A stretch of DNA of 64,000 nt from an uncultured Desulfosarcina sp. (GTDB lineage: Bacteria > Desulfobacterota > Desulfobacteria > Desulfobacterales > Desulfosarcinaceae), in assembly GCF_963668215.1 (NCBI RefSeq), contig NZ_OY764190.1:558001-622000 (forward strand). Direction: 5' to 3'. The notes below the pieces were generated by a model. The model made no database searches. It saw only the letters and a program-made list of their open reading frames with translations, and had not been told where the DNA came from. The position numbers and the translations under genes are program-made. Shown here in pieces: positions 1 through 9,116 of the stretch (position 1 is its first letter; each line of letters starts with the position of its first letter).

Positions 1-1061
1 ACATCGCCGCCATCACCCTGGCCGGCAACACCACCATGACGCAGCTGCTGCTCAAGATCAATCCGCGCTACATCCGGCGCAGCCCCTACGTGCCGGCCTC
101 GACCCTCTATCCGCCCATCCGGGCGGTGGACATCGGCCTGGCGTTGGGCGACCATGTCACGGCCCTGGTCTACCCGGCCGTGTCCAGCTATGTGGGCGGG
201 GATATCGTGGCCGGGGTGATGGGCTCGGGGCTATACCGGGACGAACGGCTGACCCTGTTCATGGACATCGGCACCAATGCCGAGATCGTCATCGGCAATC
301 GGGACTGGCTGGCCTGCGCGGCCTGCAGCGCCGGACCGGCCTTCGAGGGCGGCGGCATCAAGTTCGGCATGCGCGCGGCCAAGGGGGCCATCGAGGACTT
401 CTCGCTGGACCCCGTGACCTGGGAACCCATGTTGATGACCATCGGCAACGTGCGTCCCAAGGGCATCTGCGGCTCGGGCCTGATCATCATGATCGCGGTG
501 ATGTTCGAACTGGGCCTGATCGACAACCTGGGCAAATTCAACCGCGACCTGGCCACCGACCGCATCCGTGAGGATAACGGGGTGTGGGAATACGTGCTGG
601 CCCGGGCCGAGGAGACCCAGATCGACCGGGACATCGCCCTGACCGAAATCGACATCGAGAACCTGATCCGGGCCAAAGGGGCGATTTACAGCGGATGCAT
701 GACCCTGCTGGCCGAGGTGGGCATGGACATGTCGGTGATCGACCGCATCATCCTGGCCGGGGGCTTCGGCAGCTATGTGGACCTGGAAAAGGCCATGACC
801 ATCGGGCTTTTGCCCGAGATCGATGCGGAGAAGGTGACCTTCATCGGCAACAGTTCTCTCATGGGCGCCAAGATGAGCAGCCTGACCAACCGCATCCGGC
901 GGGACGTGGTGGAGGTGACCCGCTCCATGACCAATTTCGAGTTGTCGGAAACCCCGTCGTATATGGACAACTACGTGGCGGCCCTGTTTCTGCCCCATAC
1001 GGATATGGCCCAGTTTCCCCGCCTCAAAGAGCGGATGGCCCGACGCCGGAATAACGCCTGA
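1..1061 (+). CDS. RACo-type activator of corrinoid iron-sulfur protein (ASKHA/DUF4445), 5' truncated
   Basis: The frame is open from the first bases of the window (frame 3), so the N-terminus lies upstream; the ATG at 36 is internal. The visible part reads AGNTTM followed by a long ASKHA-like region with DIGTNAE and GSGL motifs and a late AGGFGSY motif, typical of the C-terminal ATPase domain of RACo. Known RACo proteins carry an N-terminal [2Fe-2S] domain and use ATP to reduce Co(II) in the corrinoid iron-sulfur protein back to Co(I). The N-terminal cluster domain cannot be seen here. Its position directly before acsD supports that role. A methyltransferase-activating relative of the same family (RamA-like) is less likely given this context. 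Confidence 0.85.
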   Translation, partial: IAAITLAGNTTMTQLLLKINPRYIRRSPYVPASTLYPPIRAVDIGLALGDHVTALVYPAVSSYVGGDIVAGVMGSGLYRDERLTLFMDIGTNAEIVIGNRDWLACAACSAGPAFEGGGIKFGMRAAKGAIEDFSLDPVTWEPMLMTIGNVRPKGICGSGLIIMIAVMFELGLIDNLGKFNRDLATDRIREDNGVWEYVLARAEETQIDRDIALTEIDIENLIRAKGAIYSGCMTLLAEVGMDMSVIDRIILAGGFGSYVDLEKAMTIGLLPEIDAEKVTFIGNSSLMGAKMSSLTNRIRRDVVEVTRSMTNFELSETPSYMDNYVAALFLPHTDMAQFPRLKERMARRRNNA

Positions 1062-1604
1062 TAGCGCGCTCCCGAACGAACCGGAAAAACGCAGATTCGG
1101 TTGTTCTAGGTGCAGGCGTTTTCACCGTTGCGAACAACGCATTCCCACTGAAGCCAATCTAGTAGGAAATTGGGATTTAATCACACTCCTCTATTGACAA
1201 ATAAACCCGCCAAGATATAAGAACAATCCTTGGTTTTACACCTTTTATTAAGCAAAAAGCCGTTTTGGGCTACAGAGCCCCTTCGCAGTGAACGACAAGC
1301 CGTTTCTCAACTTGACCAAATAAGCAATTGTTTGTGCACCAGAGGACTGTCTCGACGATGCCACGCTGCAAAAAAACGAAAACGATCCATCTCGCTTACC
1401 GCGGTTTTTGCTTACCCCCGCCATACGCCTGCCATGGATTCTTATCTACCGTTGTAGATATTACATATAAAAATAAATTCTACGAAAGGGGGTCTGAATT
1501 TCTCATGTAGTGGCCGGGTATCTGCGCCCAGCCGCGAGTGCACGAACCACCGCATTGCTTTTACAAACCTCAATCATTAACCGGTAGCTGATAAGGAGGT
1601 AGCT
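1062..1604. other. 543-bp non-coding leader upstream of acsD
   Basis: No convincing gene is seen. Two short frames (1230-1457 and 1328-1510) lack a ribosome binding site and resemble no family. The stretch is AT-richer than its flanks and contains a good sigma-70-like promoter near 1194-1221, leaving an untranslated leader of nearly 400 nt before acsD. No known riboswitch was recognised by eye, and no clear terminator follows the upstream gene. Confidence 0.5.
1194..1221 (+). promoter_or_regulatory. Putative sigma-70 promoter of the acs operon
   Basis: TTGACA at 1194-1199 is separated by 16 bp from TATAAG at 1216-1221, a close match to the vegetative consensus in an AT-rich stretch. It points toward acsD, about 385 bp downstream. 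Confidence 0.5.
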
Positions 1605-3176
1605 TTGAGTTTCGAATTCTACAAGGAATCCTATGCAGGGGGGATTAAATCAATCTCCATCGGTAAAGGCGACAAAGCCATTACCGTTGGCGGCGAATCC
1701 TGCTATCCGTTTTACCAGTTTGAGGGGGAAATGCCCCACAAGCCGCGGATCGCTATGGAAATTTGGGACATGGAGCCTGAGGAGTGGCCGGAAGCCGCTC
1801 TGGCGCCGTTCAAGGACGTAGTCTCCGATCCGGCCGCCTGGGCCAAGAAATGCGTGGACGAGTTCGGCGCCGAGATCATCGTGCTGCAAATGAAAAGCAC
1901 CGATCCCAACGGCACCGATGCCAGTCCGGCGGATGCCTCGGCCACGGTCAAAAAAGTGCTGGCCGCCGTCGACGTTCCTCTGGTCGTCTGGGGTGTAGCC
2001 AATCACGAAAAGGACGAAGCAGTCTTCAAAAAGATCGCCGAGGACGTCCAGGACGTTCAATTGACCCTGGGCCCGGTGGAGGACAAGAACCACAAGGGGA
2101 TCGGCGCCGCTGCCATGGGTTACGGGCATGCCATTATCAGCTCTTCCCCCATCGACGTCAACCTGGCCAAGCAGGTCAACATCCTGCTGGAAAACCTGGG
2201 CATGCCCATGGACCGGGTAATCATCGATCCGACCACCGGCGGTCTGGGCTACGGCCTTGAGTACTCCTACTCGGTTATGGAGCGGCTCAGAATGGCGGCC
2301 ATGGCCCAGGGCGACGACAAGCTGCAGATGCCCATCATCAACAACCTGGCCAATGAGGTCTGGAAGTGCAAGGAAGCCAAGCAGTCGATTGAAGAAGCGC
2401 CCAACCTGGGAGATCCCGAACGTCGCGGCATCATGATGGAAGCCGTGGGCGCCGTCACCTACCTGATGGCCGGCTCCGACATCCTCATCATGCGTCATCC
2501 CGAAGCCATTCGCCTGGTCAAGGCTTATATCGATGTGGTCATGGACGGCGGCAGCCTGGCCGACCTGGCCCCCATCGCCAAACGTCTGGAAGGCGTTTCC
2601 GTTGATCTGGCGGCCCTGGCTCCGGAACCGGATCTGACCGTCGAAGAAGAGAAAAAGGCCGCCCCGGCAGCCAAGGCCGCTCCCAAGGCGGAGGCCAAAC
2701 CGGCCGCTGCTGCGAAACCCGCTGCCAAACCCGCCGCCGAAAAGAAGGCTGAACCTGCACCGGCCGCTGCCCCGGCCGCTGCGCCAGCCGATCCTGAAGC
2801 CGAAGCCAAAGCCAAGGCCGAAGCCGAGGCCAAGGCCAAGGCCGACGCTGCCGCGAAAGCCGAAGCGGATGCCAAGGCCAAGGCCGAAGCCGAAGCCAAA
2901 GCCAAAGCGGACGCCGAAGCCAAAGCCAAAGCGGATGCCGAAGCCAAAGTCAAGGCTGAAAAGGAAGCTGCCGCCAAGGCTGCCGCCGAACGCGAAGCCG
3001 CCGAAGACGCCCTGCGCCAGAAGCGCGCCGCCGAGCGCGAGGCCCATGCTGCCAAGCGCACTCCCGGCGAAAAGGGCAAGGTCATTGCCATGACGGCCGC
3101 CGCCGCCCAGAAAGCAGAGCACGAAAAAATTCTGGACAAACTCAACTGGGTGCATCGACGCATCCCACTGTACTAA
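1605..3176 (+). CDS. acsD: Corrinoid iron-sulfur protein small subunit (CODH/ACS complex subunit delta)
   Basis: This subunit pairs with AcsC to carry the methyl-cobamide that passes from methyl-tetrahydrofolate to acetyl-CoA synthase. The first ~345 residues form the expected TIM-barrel with IDPTTGGLGYG and MPIINNLANEVWKCKEAK segments. TTG is chosen as start because AAGGAGGT sits just upstream and no ATG fits. From about residue 347 the protein continues as ~160 residues made almost only of Ala, Lys, Glu, Pro and Asp, with AKAKAEAEAKAKAD-like repeats, ending in a non-repetitive tail, KLNWVHRRIPLY. The usual subunit is about 310-330 residues, so this extension is unusual. It may be a flexible or coiled-coil tether. 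It heads the operon, with cooS 42 bp downstream. Confidence 0.93.
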   Translation: MSFEFYKESYAGGIKSISIGKGDKAITVGGESCYPFYQFEGEMPHKPRIAMEIWDMEPEEWPEAALAPFKDVVSDPAAWAKKCVDEFGAEIIVLQMKSTDPNGTDASPADASATVKKVLAAVDVPLVVWGVANHEKDEAVFKKIAEDVQDVQLTLGPVEDKNHKGIGAAAMGYGHAIISSSPIDVNLAKQVNILLENLGMPMDRVIIDPTTGGLGYGLEYSYSVMERLRMAAMAQGDDKLQMPIINNLANEVWKCKEAKQSIEEAPNLGDPERRGIMMEAVGAVTYLMAGSDILIMRHPEAIRLVKAYIDVVMDGGSLADLAPIAKRLEGVSVDLAALAPEPDLTVEEEKKAAPAAKAAPKAEAKPAAAAKPAAKPAAEKKAEPAPAAAPAAAPADPEAEAKAKAEAEAKAKADAAAKAEADAKAKAEAEAKAKADAEAKAKADAEAKVKAEKEAAAKAAAEREAAEDALRQKRAAEREAHAAKRTPGEKGKVIAMTAAAAQKAEHEKILDKLNWVHRRIPLY

Positions 3177-3218
3177 ATTGTAAACCTTTGCCGAAATCAA
3201 TACGAGGAGGAACCTCTG

Positions 3219-5261
3219 ATGGCAGAAATCAAGAAACCCGTCGCGAAAGCCGCCGCAAAAGCCGCGGCCCCGAAACTGGCCGACCCCATCGCCGCAACCA
3301 TCGATCCGGCCAGCCAGCAAATGATCGTCCGTGCCCAGAAAATGGGCATCGACACGGTTTTTGACCGTGCGGTAGCCATGAAGCCCTGTAACATCGGTGT
3401 TCAGGGCATCTGCTGTAAAAACTGTTCCATGGGACCCTGCCGCCTGCCCTTGCCCAAGGGAGGCATCGAAGGCGAGGATACCCGCAAGGGCCTTTGCGGC
3501 GCCACGGCCAACACCATCGCCGCCCGTAACTTCATCCGCATGATCGCCGGCGGCGCCTCCGCTCACTCCGACCACGGCCGCTGCGTGGCCGAGGTTTTCC
3601 TCAGCGCAGCCCGCAAGGAGACCGAGGCTTACAAGATCAAGGACACCAATAAACTGCTGCAGATCGCTCCCTGGTTGGGAGTCGCAATTACCGTCGAGGA
3701 GGACGGCGAAGTCAAGGATCGCGACATCGACGAGATCGCCCTGGAAGTGGCCGAAGCCGCCATGAACGAATGGGGCAAGCCTGAAGGCGAGCTGCTCTAT
3801 CTTAAACGCGCTCCCGAGGCGCTGTACGAAAAATGGAAGAAAAACGGCGTCCTTCCGAGAAATATCGACCGCGAGATCGTCGAAATCATGCACCGTACCC
3901 ACATGGGCGTAGACCAGGACTACAAAAACCTGATGAAACAGGGCACCCGCGCCGCCATCGCCGACGGCTGGGGCGGCTCCATGCTGGCCACCGACCTTCA
4001 GGACGTGCTCTTCGGCACTCCGTACCCCCTGCAGTCCGAAGCCAACCTGGGCGTGATGAAGGAAGACCACGTCAACATCGTCGTCCACGGCCATGAGCCG
4101 GTGCTCTCCGAAATGATCGTGGCCGTTGCCCAGAAGCCCGAAATCATCGAATACGCCAAGTCCAAGGGCGCCAAGGGCATCCAGCTCAGTGGCATCTGCT
4201 GTACGGCCAACGAAATCCTGCAGCGCCACGGCATCCCGTCGGCCACGACCTTCCTGTCCCAGGAACTGGCCATCATCACCGGCGCCTGCGATGCTATGGT
4301 GGTGGACATCCAGTGTATCATGCAGAACCTGGCCAACGTGGCCAAGTGTTTCCACACCAAACTGATCACCACCCACCCCATCGCCAAGATGGAGCAGGAC
4401 AACGTGATCCACATCGAGTTTGACGAACACTACGCCCTGGAAGATGCCGAGAAGATCGTCAAAATGGGCATCGACAACTTCCAGAACCGCGGCAGCGAAG
4501 TGATGATTCCGCACCAAAAGTGCACCCAGATCGCCGGTTTCGGTGTTGAGTCCATCCAGTATCACCTGGGCGGCACCTTCCGCGGCACTTACTACACCTT
4601 GAACGACAACATCATCAACGGCCGTATCCGCGGGATCGGTGGTGTGGTAGGCTGCAACAACGCCCGCACCCGTCACAACGAGGCTCACGTCGAGGTCGTC
4701 AAGGAACTGATCAAGAACGACGTCATCGTCCTCACCACGGGCTGCAACGGCATCGCCTGCGCCATGGCGGGCCTGTTGACTCCGGAATCGGCCGCCGTGC
4801 ATTGCGGTCCCGGCCTGGCCGAGGTCTGTGAGGTCGTGGGTATCCCGCCGGTCCTGCACCTGGGTTCCTGCGTGGACAACAGCCGCATCCTGCTGGCGGC
4901 CACCGAAGTGGTCAAGGCCGGCGGGTTGGGCAAAGACATCTGCGATCTGCCGGCAGCCGGCAGCGCGCCCGAGTGGATGAGTGAAAAAGCCATCTCCATC
5001 GGCCACTACTTCGTCGTATCGGGCGTTTACACGGTATTCGGTGTGACCCTGCCCACCTCGGGCGCCCCGGTGTTCCACGATCACATTTCCAAAGATTATG
5101 AAAAGATCTACGGCGGCATGTGGGATATCGAACCCGATCCGATCAAACATGCGCAACTGATGATCGCCCACATCGACAAGAAGCGCAAGGAACTGGGCAT
5201 CGACAAGGCCCGCGAGCGCGTGCTCATGGATATGGCTGACCGTCAGGCACTGGAAGGATAA
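3219..5261 (+). CDS. acsA: Anaerobic Ni-Fe carbon monoxide dehydrogenase catalytic subunit (CODH/ACS beta)
   Basis: Interconverts CO2 and CO with ferredoxin electrons and, inside the complex, delivers CO to the ACS A-cluster through a tunnel. The 680-residue length matches CooS/AcsA. An N-terminal Cys series (C57, C65, C66, C69, C74, C93, in CNIGVQGICCKNCSMGPC) fits the bridging D- and B-cluster ligands. Later motifs GICCTANE, GVVGCNN, TTGCNGIACAMAG and LGSCVDNSR carry the expected C-cluster ligands. The first ~20 residues are Lys/Ala-rich, echoing the AcsD tail. ATG follows GAGGAGG. It lies between acsD and acsB with short gaps, so the genes are probably cotranscribed. The symbol cooS is also used for this family. 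Confidence 0.97.
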   Translation: MAEIKKPVAKAAAKAAAPKLADPIAATIDPASQQMIVRAQKMGIDTVFDRAVAMKPCNIGVQGICCKNCSMGPCRLPLPKGGIEGEDTRKGLCGATANTIAARNFIRMIAGGASAHSDHGRCVAEVFLSAARKETEAYKIKDTNKLLQIAPWLGVAITVEEDGEVKDRDIDEIALEVAEAAMNEWGKPEGELLYLKRAPEALYEKWKKNGVLPRNIDREIVEIMHRTHMGVDQDYKNLMKQGTRAAIADGWGGSMLATDLQDVLFGTPYPLQSEANLGVMKEDHVNIVVHGHEPVLSEMIVAVAQKPEIIEYAKSKGAKGIQLSGICCTANEILQRHGIPSATTFLSQELAIITGACDAMVVDIQCIMQNLANVAKCFHTKLITTHPIAKMEQDNVIHIEFDEHYALEDAEKIVKMGIDNFQNRGSEVMIPHQKCTQIAGFGVESIQYHLGGTFRGTYYTLNDNIINGRIRGIGGVVGCNNARTRHNEAHVEVVKELIKNDVIVLTTGCNGIACAMAGLLTPESAAVHCGPGLAEVCEVVGIPPVLHLGSCVDNSRILLAATEVVKAGGLGKDICDLPAAGSAPEWMSEKAISIGHYFVVSGVYTVFGVTLPTSGAPVFHDHISKDYEKIYGGMWDIEPDPIKHAQLMIAHIDKKRKELGIDKARERVLMDMADRQALEG

Positions 5262-5301
5262 TTGATTTTCAACCAGATCCTCAACGAAGGAGGAATTCGA
5301 T

Positions 5302-7515
5302 ATGTCTAAATTAGTCGCATTTGCCGCCATTCAGGGTGGATACAAAGTGGTTTCCACCACTGAAGGCCTTTACCGCAAGGCGCTGGCTACGTACAACGCC
5401 GATACCAAGATCGGGTTTCCCAATACCGCTTACTACCTGCCGGTGATCTACTCGCTGACCGGCATGAAGGTCGAGACCCTGGAAGACCTGAAAAAACCCC
5501 TGGATTTTGCCCGCGGCCTGCTCCCGCCGCACATCAAGGGCAAACACCATCTGCCCTACCTCGGCCCCCTGCTGGACGCCGGTATGGCCAGTATTTTCTG
5601 CTACGAGATCATGGAGGCCCTGCGCATCCTGGAGCAACCGGATTTCTATGTTCCCGAAGAAGATCCGGACATCGAAGCCGGTAAGCTCTGGGTTGGTCCG
5701 GCCGACGATACCATCCTGCGTAAACGCGGCGTGGAATTTGTCGACGGCTCCGCGCCCGGGTTCGCCGCCATGGTCGGTGCCGCACCCAACAAGGAAATCG
5801 CCAAGGCGATTGTCGAAGAGTATCAAAGACGCAGCCTTTACATCTTCTGCGCTGCCAGTCACAACGACACCACTTTGATCGAGCAGCTCCTCGAAGCCGG
5901 TGTTCAGGTTGGCTGGAATACTCGTATCGTGCCTTTCGGCCCGGACATCTCCTCGGCCGTCTTCGCCCTGGGTTTCGCCAACCGTGCCGCCATGGCTTTC
6001 GGTGGTGTGAAGCCCGGTGATTACAAGAAGATCCTGCTCTACAACAAGGATCGTATTTTTGCTTTCGTCAACGCCTTGGGCGATGTGGGCACCGAGTGGG
6101 GTGTGGCCGCTGCCGGCTGCGTCAACTGGGGTTTCCCGACCCTGGCCGACACCGATATTCCCGAGATCCTGCCCACGGGTATCTGTACCTACGAGCATGT
6201 GGTCGCCAATGTGCCCCACGACGAAATGTGTCAGCGCTCCGTGGAAGTCCGCGGGCTCAAGACCATCGTCTCCGATATCGACATCCCCTGCGCCTTCGGT
6301 CCGGCTTACGAGGGCGAGCGTGTCCGCGGCGCCGATCTGTACTGCCAGGCCGGCGGCGGCAAGACCCAGTGTACCGAGCTGGTGAAGATGGCCGAGATGA
6401 ACGAGATCGAAGACGGCAAGGTCACCGTCATCGGTCCGGATATCCCCGACATGAAAAAAGGCGACACCTTCCCGCTGGGCATCTACGTCCAGGTGGCCGG
6501 CCGCGAAATGCAGCCCGACTTCGAGCCCATCCTGGAACGTCAGACCCATCACCTGACCAACTACATTCAGTATGTCATGCACATCGGCCAGCGCGACATC
6601 GCCTGGGTGCGCATCAGCAACGCAGCCGTCGAGAAGGGTTTCACCCTGAAGGATATCGGCGTGGTGCTGCATGCCAAGTACCATCAGGACTTCGGCAAGA
6701 TTCTCGACAAGGTTCAGGTCACCCTGTACACCAAGAAGGAAGACGTGGATAAACTCACCACGCGGGCCCGCGCCGAGTACAAAATGCGTGACGAGCGCGT
6801 CGAGAAGATGACCGACGAGGATGTGGAAATCTTCTACTCCTGCACCCTGTGCCAGTCCTTCGCACCCAACCACGTGTGCTCGGTCAGCCCCGAGCGTACC
6901 GGCCTTTGCGGCGCCTACAACTGGATGGACTGCAAGGCTTCCTACGAGATCAACCCCACCGGCCCCAACCAGCCCATCGAAAAGGGCGAGTGCATCGATC
7001 CGGTGCTGGGCCAGTGGAAGGGCGTCAACGACTTTGTCTACAAAGCCTCCCGCGGCGCCGTGACCCATTACAACTTCTACTCCATGGTTATCGACCCCAT
7101 GACCACCTGCGGTTGCTGCGAGTGCATCGCTGCCATGCTGCCCTCGTGCAACGGTGTCATGACCGTCAACCGTGACTACGCCGGCGAGACCCCCTGCGGC
7201 ATGAAGTTCACCACCCTGGCCGGCGTCATGGGCGGTGGTGCTTCTTCCCCGGGCTTCGTGGGCCACTCCAAGTTCAACATCACCCAGAAAAAGTTCATCA
7301 AGGGTGACGGTGGACTGAAGCGCATGGTATGGATGCCCAAAATCCTCAAAGAAGAAATCAAGGAACGCATTGATAGATTCGGCGAAGAAAATGGTATTCC
7401 AGGTTTTTATGACATGATCGCCGATGAGACCGTGGGCATCACCGAGGAGGAGATCCTGCCCTACCTCCAGGAAAAAGGCCATCCGGCCCTGTCCATGGAC
7501 CCGCTGATTGGTTAA
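5302..7515 (+). CDS. acsB: Acetyl-CoA synthase (CODH/ACS alpha subunit)
   Basis: Condenses CO, a methyl group from the corrinoid protein and CoA into acetyl-CoA at the Ni-Ni-[4Fe-4S] A-cluster. At 737 residues it is the full-length bacterial three-domain form, with the N-terminal CODH-binding domain that archaeal homologues lack. A-cluster ligands are visible: C514, C517, C526 and C536 for the cubane and bridge, and the C603-G-C605 motif (TTCGCCEC) for the distal nickel. ATG follows GAAGGAGG by a normal spacing. It is 40 bp after cooS. Two hairpins follow before acsC, which may set differential expression within the operon. Confidence 0.97.
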   Translation: MSKLVAFAAIQGGYKVVSTTEGLYRKALATYNADTKIGFPNTAYYLPVIYSLTGMKVETLEDLKKPLDFARGLLPPHIKGKHHLPYLGPLLDAGMASIFCYEIMEALRILEQPDFYVPEEDPDIEAGKLWVGPADDTILRKRGVEFVDGSAPGFAAMVGAAPNKEIAKAIVEEYQRRSLYIFCAASHNDTTLIEQLLEAGVQVGWNTRIVPFGPDISSAVFALGFANRAAMAFGGVKPGDYKKILLYNKDRIFAFVNALGDVGTEWGVAAAGCVNWGFPTLADTDIPEILPTGICTYEHVVANVPHDEMCQRSVEVRGLKTIVSDIDIPCAFGPAYEGERVRGADLYCQAGGGKTQCTELVKMAEMNEIEDGKVTVIGPDIPDMKKGDTFPLGIYVQVAGREMQPDFEPILERQTHHLTNYIQYVMHIGQRDIAWVRISNAAVEKGFTLKDIGVVLHAKYHQDFGKILDKVQVTLYTKKEDVDKLTTRARAEYKMRDERVEKMTDEDVEIFYSCTLCQSFAPNHVCSVSPERTGLCGAYNWMDCKASYEINPTGPNQPIEKGECIDPVLGQWKGVNDFVYKASRGAVTHYNFYSMVIDPMTTCGCCECIAAMLPSCNGVMTVNRDYAGETPCGMKFTTLAGVMGGGASSPGFVGHSKFNITQKKFIKGDGGLKRMVWMPKILKEEIKERIDRFGEENGIPGFYDMIADETVGITEEEILPYLQEKGHPALSMDPLIG

Positions 7516-7524
7516 TCAGGTTTA

Positions 7525-7595
7525 GACGGGCCGGTCCCTGGCGGCCGGCCCGTCGAACCCTACCAACCGATTCCCCGGTCACGCCAGCCGGGGAA
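7525..7595 (+). other. Tandem hairpins between acsB and acsC
   Basis: Two stems lie in the 106-bp gap. The first is GACGGGCCGG (7525-7534) with CCGGCCCGTC (7545-7554). The second is TTCCCCGG (7571-7578) with CCGGGGAA (7588-7595). Neither is followed by a T-run, so they look like mRNA-stability or processing elements rather than full terminators. Confidence 0.7.
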
Positions 7596-7621
7596 TTGCC
7601 CATACAGACAAGGAGAAGAGT

Positions 7622-8959
7622 ATGGCATTAACCGGTATTCAGATTTTCAAACTTCTGCCCAAAACCAACTGTAAAGAGTGCGGGGTGCCCACCTGTCTGG
7701 CCTTTGCCATGAACCTTGCTTCCGGTAAGGCCGAGTTGGACAGCTGCCCTTACGTTTCCGATGAAGCCCGGGAGCAACTCTCCGCAGCCTCGGCACCCCC
7801 TATTCGACCCTTTGCAATCGGCAAGGGCGTGCGCAAGGCGGGTGTTGGCGGCGAGACCGTTCAGTACCGCCATGAGAAAACCTTTTACAGCCCGACGCTG
7901 CTGGCCGCCCAAGTGGGCAGTGATATCGCCGCCGCGGACCTGGAAACCAAGCTCAAAGCCTGGAACGCGATTCAGTACGAACGCGTGGGCCTGAACCTTC
8001 GCCCCGAACTGGTGGCCGTGAAAGATGTGGGCGGCGATGCCGCTGCCTTTGCCGCCGTGGCCAAGCAAATCGCCGAGACATCGGAATTCAACGTGATTCT
8101 GATCACCGAGGATGCCGCCGTAATGAAAGCCGGCGTGGAAGCCTGCGGGTTCAAGCGGCCCCTGATGTACGCCGCCACCGAAGCCAACGCCGACGATTTC
8201 GGCGCCATCGCCAAGGACAACGATCTGCCCCTGGCCATCAAGGCCGACTCCGTGGACGGCCTGACCGCACTGTCGGACAAACTCACCGGCATGGGCATAA
8301 AGGACCTGGTGCTGGATCCCGGCTCCCGCGATCCCAAGCAGTCCAACGAGGCCATGATCGGCATCCGCCGGGCGGCCCTGAAGGACGGCAACCGCGCCGT
8401 GGGTTTCCCCACCATCGCCTTCCCTAACGAAATGGCTTCCAACATCGATGTGGAAACCATGCTGGCCGCCATGTATATCGCCAAATACGGCAGCATCGTG
8501 GTCATGTCCGATTTCACCGGCGAGAACATCTTCCCGCTGCTGCTGGAACGCCTCAACATCTTCACCGACCCGCAGCGTCCCATGACCGTCACCGAGGGCA
8601 TCTACCCGATCAACAATCCGGATGAGAACTCACGCGTGCTGGTTACCACCAATTTCGCCCTGACCTACTTCATCGTGTCCGGCGAAATCGAGTCCAGCAA
8701 GGTGCCCACCTGGCTGCTCATCAAGGATTCCGAGGGACTGTCCGTGCTCACCGCCTGGGCTGCCGGCAAATTCGCCGGCGACGATGTGGGCATGTTCGTG
8801 AAAAAATGCGGCATCACCGACAAAATCAAGCACCAGGAAATCGTCATTCCCGGCTATGCCGCCGCCATCGTGGGCGACGTGGAAGAGGAACTGCCTGGCT
8901 GGACCATCACCGTAGGTCCCCGCGAAGCTGCGCATATTCCCGGTTTCCTCAAAGCGTAA
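7622..8959 (+). CDS. acsC: Corrinoid iron-sulfur protein large subunit (CODH/ACS gamma)
   Basis: Binds the corrinoid that accepts the methyl group from AcsE and donates it to AcsB. The N-terminus holds the single low-potential [4Fe-4S] site, with C17, C20, C25 and C42 in TNCKECGVPTC...DSC. The TIM-barrel and C-terminal corrinoid-binding domain follow. The 445-residue length equals that of characterised homologues. ATG follows AAGGAGAAG. Another hairpin pair separates it from acsE. Its partner AcsD is at the start of the operon rather than adjacent. Confidence 0.96.
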   Translation: MALTGIQIFKLLPKTNCKECGVPTCLAFAMNLASGKAELDSCPYVSDEAREQLSAASAPPIRPFAIGKGVRKAGVGGETVQYRHEKTFYSPTLLAAQVGSDIAAADLETKLKAWNAIQYERVGLNLRPELVAVKDVGGDAAAFAAVAKQIAETSEFNVILITEDAAVMKAGVEACGFKRPLMYAATEANADDFGAIAKDNDLPLAIKADSVDGLTALSDKLTGMGIKDLVLDPGSRDPKQSNEAMIGIRRAALKDGNRAVGFPTIAFPNEMASNIDVETMLAAMYIAKYGSIVVMSDFTGENIFPLLLERLNIFTDPQRPMTVTEGIYPINNPDENSRVLVTTNFALTYFIVSGEIESSKVPTWLLIKDSEGLSVLTAWAAGKFAGDDVGMFVKKCGITDKIKHQEIVIPGYAAAIVGDVEEELPGWTITVGPREAAHIPGFLKA

Positions 8960-8975
8960 CCGCTTGTGATAGAAT

Positions 8976-9039
8976 GGTCCGGGACGGCTCCTCAACCGGA
9001 ATCGTCCCGAACCTTGTTTCCTGGCCGGTTTGCCGGCCA
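8976..9039 (+). other. Tandem hairpins between acsC and acsE
   Basis: The first stem pairs GGT-c-CGGGACG (8976-8986) with CGTCCCG-a-ACC (9003-9013). The second pairs TGGCCGG (9022-9028) with CCGGCCA (9033-9039). As after acsB, there is no T-run. Confidence 0.65.
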
Positions 9040-9116
9040 TTCATTGGCAATCGCGTCATTCGTGGCCGAACCACCGGCCGGAACATGATGCCGAGCAAAA
9101 GAAAGGAAGTGAGAGT

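Noticed and set aside
1230..1510. Two overlapping small frames in the acs leader
   Set aside because: No SD and no similarity; the region is better explained as untranslated leader.
1650..5330. 1226-codon open frame on the minus strand across acsD and cooS
   Set aside because: It is antisense to two well-defined acs genes and lacks any family; long shadow frames are expected in this GC-rich DNA.
5311..7482. 723-codon minus-strand frame opposite acsB
   Set aside because: Shadow of acsB codon bias, with no SD or recognisable domain.
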